Assembly: GCA_021156245.1 (NCBI GenBank)
Contig: JAJNBO010000215.1
Span: 1-5,323 of the forward strand
Direction: 5' to 3'
Length of the DNA: 5,323 bases
Source of the DNA: Ramlibacter sp.
Lineage (GTDB): Bacteria; Pseudomonadota; Gammaproteobacteria; Burkholderiales; Burkholderiaceae_C
In this document: piece by piece, positions 1 to 5,323 of the stretch
Numbering within the stretch: the stretch's first letter is position 1
Layout: each line of letters starts with the position of its first letter
Translations under genes and position numbers: made by a program
The notes under the pieces: generated by a model
What the model was told of the DNA's origin: nothing
The model's database searches: none
What the model saw: only the letters and a program-made list of their open reading frames with translations

Positions 1-671
1 AGCACCTGCAGCTGCTCATGCACGACCGCGTCGGTCGTGATGCCGCCGTTGATGCCGATGACGAGCCGCGGAAACTCCTGCTTGAGCCGCTGCACCAGCC
101 CGTACCGCAGCGGAGGGACCTCCCGATTTTCCTTGGGGGACAAGCCTTTCAGCCACGCGTTGCGGGCATGGACCATGAAGACACCGCATCCGGCGTCGGC
201 CACGGTCCCGACGAAGTCCCGCACGAAGCCGTAGCTCTCGACCTTGTCGATGCCGATCCGGTGCTTCACCGTGACCGGCACGTCCACCACGTCGACCATG
301 GCCTTCACGCAGTCCGCCACCAGCGCGGGCTCCGCCATGAGGCAGGCGCCGAACGAACCGCGCTGCACGCGCTCGCTCGGACACCCGCAATTGAGGTTGA
401 TTTCGTCATAGCCCCATTGCGCGCCCAGCTTGGCGGCATGCGCCAGGTCGGCCCGCTCGCTGCCGCCGAGCTGCAGGGCCACCGGGTGTTCGGTTTCGTC
501 GAAGTCGAGGTGCCGCGGCACGTCTCCATGCAGCAGCGCGCCAGTGGTCACCATCTCGGTGTACAGGCGCGTGCGGCGGCTCAGCAGGCGATGGAAGTAG
601 CGGCAATGGCGATCCGTCCAGTCCATCATCGGGGCGACGCTCATGCGCCAGCCCGTGTCTCGATGCTCCAT
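1..671 (-). CDS. dusA: tRNA-dihydrouridine(20/20a) synthase DusA, N-terminal 223 residues (3' end beyond window)
   Basis: This FMN-dependent cytoplasmic enzyme reduces uridine to dihydrouridine in the tRNA D-loop; the DusA subfamily acts at U20/U20a. The visible protein is the TIM-barrel part. It has the N-terminal [16 protein letters not shown] signature (about residues 11-26), [10 protein letters not shown] (37-46), PVALQLGGS (63-71), the catalytic-cysteine motif [12 protein letters not shown] with Cys97 as the expected proton donor, FGACLM (107-112), VKHRIGID (135-142), [16 protein letters not shown] (168-183) and the barrel strand INGGI (207-211). The fragment is collinear with Escherichia coli DusA as I remember it. 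The start is uncertain: ATG at 671 has a weak GGTGA 11 nt upstream, whereas ATG at 644 (10th codon) sits directly before the conserved SVAPMMDW but has no visible ribosome binding site. The gene lies 55 nt downstream of the MBL gene on the same strand; its link to sulfur oxidation is probably positional only. Confidence 0.95.
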   Translation of the reverse strand, partial: MEHRDTGWRMSVAPMMDWTDRHCRYFHRLLSRRTRLYTEMVTTGALLHGDVPRHLDFDETEHPVALQLGGSERADLAHAAKLGAQWGYDEINLNCGCPSERVQRGSFGACLMAEPALVADCVKAMVDVVDVPVTVKHRIGIDKVESYGFVRDFVGTVADAGCGVFMVHARNAWLKGLSPKENREVPPLRYGLVQRLKQEFPRLVIGINGGITTDAVVHEQLQV

Positions 672-726
672 CCCGACATTTTCACCCAGCTGCGCATGCC
701 GGCGCGCCGCCCGGGGAATGGAGGCA

Positions 727-1626
727 TCAGGTCCGCTTCGAACGCGGCGCGCCAGCCCTGGGGAGGGCGTTGATGGGGATCCGCAAGTAGGCCACGCCGT
801 TGTCATCCGCCGGGGGCATCCGCCCCGCGCGCACGTTCACCTGGATCGATGGCAGGATGAGGGTTGGCACCTCGAGCGTGGCATCGCGGGCGTTCCGCAT
901 GGCGACGAAGCCCTCCTCCGTGACCCCTTCGCGCACGTGGATGTTGTTGGCGCGCTGTTCGGCGACCGTGGTCTCCCACTTCGCCTCGCGACCCGTCGGC
1001 GGGTAGTCGTGGCACACGTACATGCGCGTCTGCGGCGGCAGCGCCAGCAGGCGGCGGATCGACCGGTACAGCGTTGCTGCGTCGCCGCCGGGGAAGTCGG
1101 CGCGCGCAGTGCCGACGTCCGGCATGAACAGCGTGTCGCCCACGAAGACGCTGTCTTCGATGAGATATGCCATGTCGGCAGGCGTGTGGCCGGGCACGAG
1201 CACGGCCCTGGCCTCGACCTCGCCGATGCGGAAATTCTCACCGTCCTTGAACAAATGGTCGAACTGGCTGCCGTCGGGCAGGAAGCTGCGCTCCAGGTTG
1301 TAGAGCTTCTTGAAGGTCGCCTGCACTTCCCGGATGTTCTCGCCGATGGCGATACGGCCACCGACGTGCTCCTGCATGTAGCGGGCGGCCGAAAGGTGAT
1401 CGGCGTGGGCATGCGTCTCCAGGATCCACTCGACCTTCAGGCCCTCGTTCCGGACGTATGCGAGCACCTGATCGGCGGCCTTGGTGTCGGTGTGGCCCGA
1501 CTTGAAGTCGTAGTCGAGCACCGGGTCGATGACCGCCGCGGCCAGGGTGGCGTTGTCCGATACCACGTACGAAACCGTCCACGTGGAACGGTCGAAGAAG
1601 GCCTGGGTGGTGGTGCGTCCGCGCAT
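727..1626 (-). CDS. MBL-fold metallohydrolase, persulfide dioxygenase (ETHE1/Blh) type
   Basis: This is a 299-residue metallo-beta-lactamase-fold protein without a signal peptide, so it is presumably cytoplasmic. Metal-site motifs are all present: THAHADH (His72, His74, Asp76, His77), PGHTPADM (His147), VGDTLF (Asp164) and CHDY (His206). His72, His147 and Asp164 correspond to the mononuclear iron ligands of the glutathione persulfide dioxygenase ETHE1. The segment [13 protein letters not shown] (170-182) fits that branch better than glyoxalase II or beta-lactamases. No rhodanese domain is fused. It is longer than ETHE1 (about 250 residues) because of a C-terminal extension (about 213-299). 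Expected reaction: glutathione persulfide + O2 + H2O to glutathione + sulfite. The substrate is inferred from the family and from the position two genes downstream of soxB; other MBL hydrolase roles remain possible. The ATG at 1626 is preceded by AAGGGA with 4 nt spacing. Gaps are 44 nt upstream and 55 nt to dusA. Confidence 0.9.
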   Translation of the reverse strand: MRGRTTTQAFFDRSTWTVSYVVSDNATLAAAVIDPVLDYDFKSGHTDTKAADQVLAYVRNEGLKVEWILETHAHADHLSAARYMQEHVGGRIAIGENIREVQATFKKLYNLERSFLPDGSQFDHLFKDGENFRIGEVEARAVLVPGHTPADMAYLIEDSVFVGDTLFMPDVGTARADFPGGDAATLYRSIRRLLALPPQTRMYVCHDYPPTGREAKWETTVAEQRANNIHVREGVTEEGFVAMRNARDATLEVPTLILPSIQVNVRAGRMPPADDNGVAYLRIPINALPRAGAPRSKRT

Positions 1627-1630
1627 TGCG

Positions 1631-1636
1631 TCCCTT
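1631..1636 (-). promoter_or_regulatory. Shine-Dalgarno of the MBL-fold gene
   Basis: On the minus strand AAGGGA lies 4 nt before the ATG at 1626, which supports that start codon. The remaining part of the 44-nt spacer after the DUF336 stop codon shows no terminator, which is compatible with readthrough from upstream. Confidence 0.7.
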
Positions 1637-1670
1637 CAGCGGCCGCTGTCGACCAGCAGCCGGCGATCCC

Positions 1671-2180
1671 CTAGAACTCGAGGTCGTCCTTGATGACCGC
1701 GACACCCGCACGGGCGCAGGCTTCGTCGGCTTCCCCGCCAGGCGCTCCCGACACGCCGATGCTGCCGACCAGGGAACCGGCAGCCTCGATCGGCAGGCCG
1801 CCGCCGATGGCGACCACGCGGGGCAACTGGCGGATCCCGGAGGATGCTTCCGTGGCCTGGGTGGCACGCGCGAAGGCCAGGGTGTCCATTCTGAAGGTCA
1901 GTGCGGTATAGGCCTTGTTCACCGCGGTTTCCGGCGTGTGCGGACCGGCGAGGCGATCCCGCAGCATCACCAGCGGGTGGCCCGCGCGGTCGCTGACCGC
2001 CACCGCGACCTGATAGCCCGCGCGGTTGCAGCTTTGCAGGGCCGCCTGGGCTGCCCGCAACGCGGCTTCCGGCGTGATCGACTTCATGGCAAAGGTGGCT
2101 TGCTGCTGCGCCGGGGCGCCGCCACAGAGGGCCGTCGCGACGAGCCCGCACCCCAGCATTCTTGCTGCCCGCATCCTCAT
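1671..2180 (-). CDS. Secreted GlcG/HbpS-family (DUF336) putative heme-binding protein
   Basis: This 169-residue protein belongs to the DUF336/GlcG/HbpS family (Pfam Haem_degrading). It starts with an arginine-rich n-region, a hydrophobic core (about residues 8-22) and a likely signal peptidase I site after Ala-Pro-Ala24, so export to the periplasm is predicted. The mature domain carries AVSDRAGHPLVMLR (61-74), the TPETAVNKAYTA segment (82-93), and the glycine-rich hallmark AIGGGLPI (124-131) followed by GSIGVSGAPGGEADEACARAG (139-159). Family members bind heme (Streptomyces HbpS) or are of unknown function (GlcG); the ligand here is inferred. The gene begins 9 nt after the soxB stop codon and shares its Shine-Dalgarno with that stop, so translation is probably coupled to soxB. 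Possible jobs are heme handling or redox protection for the SoxAX cytochromes, but none is shown. A second in-frame ATG at 2174 has a more usual 10-nt spacing and could be the true start. Confidence 0.9.
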   Translation of the reverse strand: MRMRAARMLGCGLVATALCGGAPAQQQATFAMKSITPEAALRAAQAALQSCNRAGYQVAVAVSDRAGHPLVMLRDRLAGPHTPETAVNKAYTALTFRMDTLAFARATQATEASSGIRQLPRVVAIGGGLPIEAAGSLVGSIGVSGAPGGEADEACARAGVAVIKDDLEF

Positions 2181-2190
2181 CTCACCTCCT
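2181..2190 (-). promoter_or_regulatory. Strong Shine-Dalgarno overlapping the soxB stop codon
   Basis: The minus strand reads AGGAGGTGAG directly before the ATG at 2180, and its first A is the last base of the soxB TGA stop. This near-perfect anti-16S match is 4 nt from the first ATG and 10 nt from the second in-frame ATG at 2174. It is the strongest ribosome binding site in the window and indicates that the DUF336 gene is expressed as part of the soxB message. Confidence 0.85.
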
Positions 2191-3923
2191 CATGCGTCGA
2201 AGCCGGGATTGGGCAATGCGCCCGTCACCTTCGGCAGGTTCGGCTTGCGTGCAGCCACCTTGCCGCCGCGCGCCTTGAGCCATTGCTCGACCAGTTCCCA
2301 CACGGGCTTGTTGCCGGCCCTTGCCGCCTCCTCGGCGACAGGCGCCCAGCCGGCAACCTTGTAGGTCCGGGACGGCTCGATCGGCTTTCCGTTCAGGCGC
2401 ATGTCGCCAATGCGCCGTCCCATCGCGCCGACAGGGTCGATCGCATACTGCAGCCCGCCCACGCGAACCATGTCGCCCCCCTGCTGGTAGTAGGGGTCCG
2501 GGTTGAACAGGTTGTCCGCGACGTCCTCGAGGACCGTCTTGATCATCTCGCCCGACATGTCCGTGACGGTGGCATAGGAATACGTGGTCGCCGTCATGTC
2601 CATGAGCCACTCGCGCGTGATCTCCTGGCCCGCGAGCAGCGAGGTGCCCCAGCGGAAGCCCGGCGAGAACGCGATCTCCGCGCCCTGTACGTCCATCAAT
2701 GCATCGAGCAAGAGCTGGTCCCCGGAGCCGTTGAAGTTTCCGCGGCGGTACAGCGTGCCTTCGGTGATGGCCAGCCTCTCGGCCAGCCTCGCCTCGTACG
2801 GCGCCCGGACCCTCGTGATCAGCGCTTCCATTCCCGGGTCGGGAGGCAGCATGTTCGAGAACACGGGCAGCAGGCGATAGCGGAAATCCACCACCCGCCT
2901 GTCCTTCACCTCCAGGTCCATGACCCCCAGGAACTTGCCATTGGAGCCCGCGTTCGTCACCAGGGTCTTGCCGTTCCTGTTCGAGATGACGGAGGCCACC
3001 GGCATGCCATCGTGCGTGTGGCCGCCGAGGATGGCATCGATGCCGGTGACGCGGCTCGCCATCTTCAGGTCGACATCCATGCCGTTGTGGCTCAGCACCA
3101 CGACGACCTGCGCGCCCTTGCCGCGCGCCTCGTCGACCATCTTCTGCATGTTCTGGTCCTGGATGCCGAACTCCCAGTCGGCCACCAGGTAGCGAGGGTT
3201 CGCGATCGGCGTGTAGGGAAAGGCCTGGCCGATGATGGCCACGGGCACGCCGTTGATCTCGCGGATCACATAAGGCCTGAAGACGGGATCTCCAAAATCG
3301 TTGGTCTTCACGTTCTGCGCAACGAAGTCGACCTTGCCCGCGAAATCCTTGTCGATGATTTCCTTGACGCGGTCCATGCCCAGGGTGAATTCCCAGTGCC
3401 CCGTCATGACGTCGACGCCCAGCAGCTTGCAGGCTTCGACCATGTCCTGCCCCCGGGTCCACAGGGCAGTGCCGGAACCTTGCCAGGTGTCGCCGCCGTC
3501 GAGGAGCAATGCGCCCGGGCGGCTGGCTTTCATGCGCTTCACCAGCGTGGCCAGGTGGGCGAAGCCACCCACCTTGCCGTACCGGCGGGCCGCGTGCTCG
3601 AAATCCAGGTAGGTGAGCGCGTGGGCCTCGGCGGTGCCGGGTGGCACCCCGGCCGCCTTGAGCAGGCTCTCGCCGACGAGGTGGGGCAGCCGGCCTCTCA
3701 TGTCGGCGACCCCGAGATTCACGCTGGGCTCGCGGAAGTAGACCGGCTTGAGTTGCGCGTGGCAGTCGGTGAAGTGCAGGAACGACACGTTGCCGAACGC
3801 AGGCACGTCGTAGAGTGCACCCGAAGCCGTGGCCGCATCGGCCGAAGCCCAGCGGCCCAGGCCCATGCCCGCCACGGAGGCGGCGCCCATCACCTGCAGG
3901 AAGTCGCGCTTGGAAAGATTCAT
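2190..3923 (-). CDS. soxB: Thiosulfohydrolase SoxB
   Basis: This periplasmic di-manganese hydrolase releases sulfate from the S-sulfonate bound to the SoxY carrier. At 577 residues it has the normal family length. An N-terminal Tat-like signal, SKRDFLQVMG (residues 4-13), is followed by a hydrophobic stretch and alanine-rich cleavage region near 26-33; it has Lys-Arg instead of Arg-Arg. The metallophosphatase domain (about 46-306) shows all metal motifs: DCHAQ (Asp53, His55), DGGDTWQG (Asp145), TGHWEFT (His176, the SoxB-typical replacement of the nucleotidase GNHE motif), LSHN (His279) and GGHTHDG (His302, His304). The C-terminal 5'-nucleotidase-like domain includes RGNFNGSGDQLLLDAL (394-409), FSPGFRWG (419-426) and DPYYQQGGDMVRVGG (476-490). 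The ATG at 3923 is the only start that keeps the signal peptide, and no in-frame alternative lies just upstream, yet there is no clear Shine-Dalgarno. The gene follows soxX after a 79-nt spacer. Confidence 0.98.
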   Translation of the reverse strand: MNLSKRDFLQVMGAASVAGMGLGRWASADAATASGALYDVPAFGNVSFLHFTDCHAQLKPVYFREPSVNLGVADMRGRLPHLVGESLLKAAGVPPGTAEAHALTYLDFEHAARRYGKVGGFAHLATLVKRMKASRPGALLLDGGDTWQGSGTALWTRGQDMVEACKLLGVDVMTGHWEFTLGMDRVKEIIDKDFAGKVDFVAQNVKTNDFGDPVFRPYVIREINGVPVAIIGQAFPYTPIANPRYLVADWEFGIQDQNMQKMVDEARGKGAQVVVVLSHNGMDVDLKMASRVTGIDAILGGHTHDGMPVASVISNRNGKTLVTNAGSNGKFLGVMDLEVKDRRVVDFRYRLLPVFSNMLPPDPGMEALITRVRAPYEARLAERLAITEGTLYRRGNFNGSGDQLLLDALMDVQGAEIAFSPGFRWGTSLLAGQEITREWLMDMTATTYSYATVTDMSGEMIKTVLEDVADNLFNPDPYYQQGGDMVRVGGLQYAIDPVGAMGRRIGDMRLNGKPIEPSRTYKVAGWAPVAEEAARAGNKPVWELVEQWLKARGGKVAARKPNLPKVTGALPNPGFDA

Positions 3924-3966
3924 GGTCGGGAGACGGTGCGTGGCCGCAGGCCGGACGTGGAGAGAG

Positions 3967-3988
3967 GGCCCCGGCGCAAACCCGGGCC
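3967..3988 (-). other. GC-rich hairpin in the soxX-soxB spacer
   Basis: On the minus strand GGCCCGG (3988-3982) and CCGGGGCC (3974-3967) can pair around a 7-nt loop, with one bulged G. No T-run follows, so it is not a standard intrinsic terminator. It sits 15 nt after the soxX stop codon and 43 nt before the soxB ATG. It may stabilise the 3' end of a soxAX transcript or modulate soxB expression; this is inference, and in GC-rich DNA a stem of this size can arise by chance. Confidence 0.4.
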
Positions 3989-4002
3989 GAGCAAGCGCGT
4001 GG

Positions 4003-4659
4003 CTACTTGTTGACGGGCGACGCCGGGTCGAGCAGCAGCGCCATGATGTGCTTGATCTGCTGCTCGGTCAGGTTGCCCATGTGGCCTGAACGCGGCATGT
4101 TGGAACAGGCGTTGTAGGCCTTCGCGTTCCAGATCTTTCCCCACGTGTATTCCACGATCGGCTTGGCCGCGGCGCTGTTGGGATCCGTCACGCCACGCAG
4201 CTTGCCGTAGTGGTAGAGGCTGGGGCCGATCGTTCCGAAGGAGATTTCCTCCTTGGTGATCTGGTGGCAGTTGTAGCAATTGCCGCCGTTGGCGGCGTTC
4301 GCCGCATCGGTCCAGGTCAGGCCGCGCCCGCTCTGCGCGATCTGCTCGCCCTGCTTCCAGTCGCCCAGGAACTTGCCGTCGCCGGGCCACTTGACGGTCT
4401 TGAGGTTGGCCTCCTCGATGCGCTTGGCGGTCGCAGGGTCCAGCGGCTTTCCGGCCACGTCGGCTGCGTTGCACGCCTGCAGCGTCTCGTCGATCGCGGT
4501 GACGCGTTCGATCTTGGCGATGCCCTGCGACCGGAACCCGGTGCGCACCATCTCGGCGGCGACCTTGTCGGCATCCGCGGCCGGCGAACCGACCGCGGCG
4601 CATCCCACGACGACAGCGACGGCGGAAAGTGTGAGGACGATGGCGGGAGTCTTCTTCAT
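4003..4659 (-). CDS. soxX: Sulfur oxidation c-type cytochrome SoxX
   Basis: This monoheme cytochrome subunit of SoxAX accepts electrons when SoxA joins thiosulfate to the SoxYZ carrier in the periplasm. The 218-residue precursor has a lysine-containing n-region (KK at 2-3), a hydrophobic core (6-18) and VVGC at 17-20, which could be a lipobox with Cys20 as the lipidated residue. A long N-terminal extension (about 30-90) precedes the cytochrome domain. The heme motif is CYNCH (Cys128, Cys131, His132), followed by ISFGTIGPSLYHYGKLRG (139-156), the WGKIWNAKAYNAC stretch (173-185) and NMPR with Met188 as expected axial ligand. The residue after NMPR is Ser191, where I recall Phe in most relatives. 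Cys63 and Cys185 may form a disulfide. The ATG at 4659 has a clear AAGGAG 5 nt upstream, and soxA ends 13 nt before it. At 218 residues it is longer than compact SoxX proteins, as expected for the extended class. Confidence 0.96.
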   Translation of the reverse strand: MKKTPAIVLTLSAVAVVVGCAAVGSPAADADKVAAEMVRTGFRSQGIAKIERVTAIDETLQACNAADVAGKPLDPATAKRIEEANLKTVKWPGDGKFLGDWKQGEQIAQSGRGLTWTDAANAANGGNCYNCHQITKEEISFGTIGPSLYHYGKLRGVTDPNSAAAKPIVEYTWGKIWNAKAYNACSNMPRSGHMGNLTEQQIKHIMALLLDPASPVNK

Positions 4660-4664
4660 GCCTG

Positions 4665-4670
4665 CTCCTT
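4665..4670 (-). promoter_or_regulatory. Shine-Dalgarno of soxX
   Basis: AAGGAG on the minus strand lies 5 nt before the soxX ATG and within the 13-nt gap after the soxA stop. It fixes the soxX start and indicates that soxA and soxX are translated from one message. Confidence 0.85.
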
Positions 4671-4672
4671 GT

Positions 4673-5323
4673 TCAGCGCTTGATGGCGGGGGCGATGGAT
4701 TTCGATCCCTTGGAGTTCACGCCCAGGTATGTGGACAGGGCCGTGAGAGCATCGCTGCCGAACTCGGGATAGGGGAAGCGCTGTTGCCGGTAGCAATCGT
4801 TCAGGCGCAACTGCATGCTCCACATCTGTCCGTTCGAGACTCGGTAAGCGGGCCAGGCCGCGAAGCCGACCCCGTCTCCGGGGTTTTTCGTCAGGTTGGG
4901 CAGGTCTTGCAGGCGGATGCGCTTGCCGTCCTCGCCGTGGCAGGACGCGCACGAGAAGTCGTGCGTGCCTCCCCGCATGAAGAACAGGCGCTTGCCCGCT
5001 TCATAGAACGTGCGCTCCTGCGCATGGGCCTGCGGGAGGTTGAACGGCATGCCCTTGGATTCGGCCGCTAGCCACGTGGCGAGAGCAGTCACGTTGGCCA
5101 TTTCGCCCCTGCCGAACGGCGTCTTCGAAATCTCGGCGGCGTTGAAACCCTGCAGGCGTTCCATGCAGGTGACGAGGCGGGTCTCCAGGTCCTGCACCTT
5201 CCCCGTGTCAGCGAAATAGCGGGGAAGCTCCACAAAGACGCCCTTGACCACGCCGGGACCCTTGCCCAGGTCGCACGCCTCGAGCGAAGCGTTCTTCGGC
5301 CCGCGCTTCTGCTTCCACAGTCC
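4673..5323 (-). CDS. soxA: SoxA, c-type cytochrome subunit of SoxAX, C-terminal 216 residues (5' end beyond window)
   Basis: SoxA is the catalytic subunit that links thiosulfate to the swinging-arm cysteine of SoxY. The open frame runs without a stop to the right edge, so the signal peptide and start are missing; an internal GTG at 5251 is not the start because the upstream residues still match the family (KRGPKNASLEACDLGKGPGV). Numbering from the edge, the heme motif is CASCH (Cys125, Cys128, His129), followed by GEDGKRIRLQDLP (130-142) and LNDCYRQQRFPYP (174-186), in which Cys177 is the expected heme ligand that carries the reactive persulfide. The protein ends in APAIKR. No CXXCH motif appears in the visible N-terminal domain. 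Cys17 and Cys53 there could form the disulfide that replaces the first heme in single-heme SoxA; if so this is a single-heme form, but the missing N-terminus leaves this open. soxX follows 13 nt after the TGA stop. Confidence 0.96.
   Translation of the reverse strand, partial: GLWKQKRGPKNASLEACDLGKGPGVVKGVFVELPRYFADTGKVQDLETRLVTCMERLQGFNAAEISKTPFGRGEMANVTALATWLAAESKGMPFNLPQAHAQERTFYEAGKRLFFMRGGTHDFSCASCHGEDGKRIRLQDLPNLTKNPGDGVGFAAWPAYRVSNGQMWSMQLRLNDCYRQQRFPYPEFGSDALTALSTYLGVNSKGSKSIAPAIKR

Noticed and set aside
672..726. Possible terminator or promoter between the MBL gene and dusA
   Set aside because: The spacer contains the short palindrome GGCGCGCC and GC-rich stems of about 4 bp, but no T-run and no recognisable -35/-10 pair.
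18..1674. Plus-strand frames of 251 and 343 codons opposite dusA and the MBL gene
   Set aside because: Low-complexity His/Arg/Val composition, no ribosome binding sites noted, and fully antisense to conserved motifs of the real genes.
1626..4013. Plus-strand open frame of 795 codons opposite soxB and the DUF336 gene
   Set aside because: The translation is rich in His, Arg, Ala and Gly with no recognisable domain, and it lies antisense to well-supported genes. Long antisense frames are expected in GC-rich DNA with strong third-position bias.
3920..4603. Alternative minus-strand frame of 227 codons overlapping soxX
   Set aside because: It is out of frame with the SoxX heme motif, is Arg/Gly/Gln-rich, and has no family resemblance; soxX explains the region.
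4673..5251. soxA starting at the GTG at 5251
   Set aside because: The frame stays open to the window edge and the upstream 24 residues match the conserved SoxA segment around CDLG, so the GTG is an internal valine codon.
1..5323. Mobile elements, CRISPR arrays, tRNA or rRNA genes
   Set aside because: No terminal inverted repeats, transposase motifs, regularly spaced repeats or RNA gene signatures were seen; coding density is almost complete with ordinary metabolic genes.

Overview
This 5.3 kb window is GC-rich and densely coded, and all six genes lie on the minus strand. The thiosulfate-oxidation genes soxA, soxX and soxB are recognisable from full-length protein motifs. Their sequence character (a long SoxX with an N-terminal extension, the SoxA C-terminus, the dusA type) points to a betaproteobacterium, most likely Burkholderiales. 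This placement is inferred from remembered family resemblance, not from a search.

In transcription order (right to left) the layout is: soxA (5' end beyond the right edge; 4673-5323), soxX (4003-4659), soxB (2190-3923), a secreted GlcG/HbpS-type (DUF336) protein (1671-2180), a cytoplasmic metallo-beta-lactamase-fold hydrolase of the persulfide dioxygenase (ETHE1/Blh) type (727-1626), and dusA, tRNA-dihydrouridine synthase A (3' end beyond the left edge; 1-671). The gaps are 13, 79, 9, 44 and 55 nt. No convincing terminator is visible inside the window, so co-transcription of at least the first five genes is plausible. The widest gap, soxX-soxB, holds a GC-rich hairpin, and soxB lacks an obvious Shine-Dalgarno sequence.

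Together, SoxAX (a c-type cytochrome pair) would attach thiosulfate to the carrier SoxYZ in the periplasm, and SoxB would release the sulfone group as sulfate. soxYZ and soxCD are not in the window. The two genes after soxB are not part of the textbook Sox set. The DUF336 protein carries a signal peptide and would share the periplasm with SoxAXB, while the MBL protein would act on cytoplasmic persulfides. They are the most interesting part of the window as a possible accessory extension of the Sox pathway. dusA is a housekeeping gene and probably just an operon-end neighbour.

There is no sign of mobile elements, CRISPR arrays, RNA genes or intact repeats. Several long plus-strand open frames, including one of 795 codons opposite soxB, are high-GC shadows.
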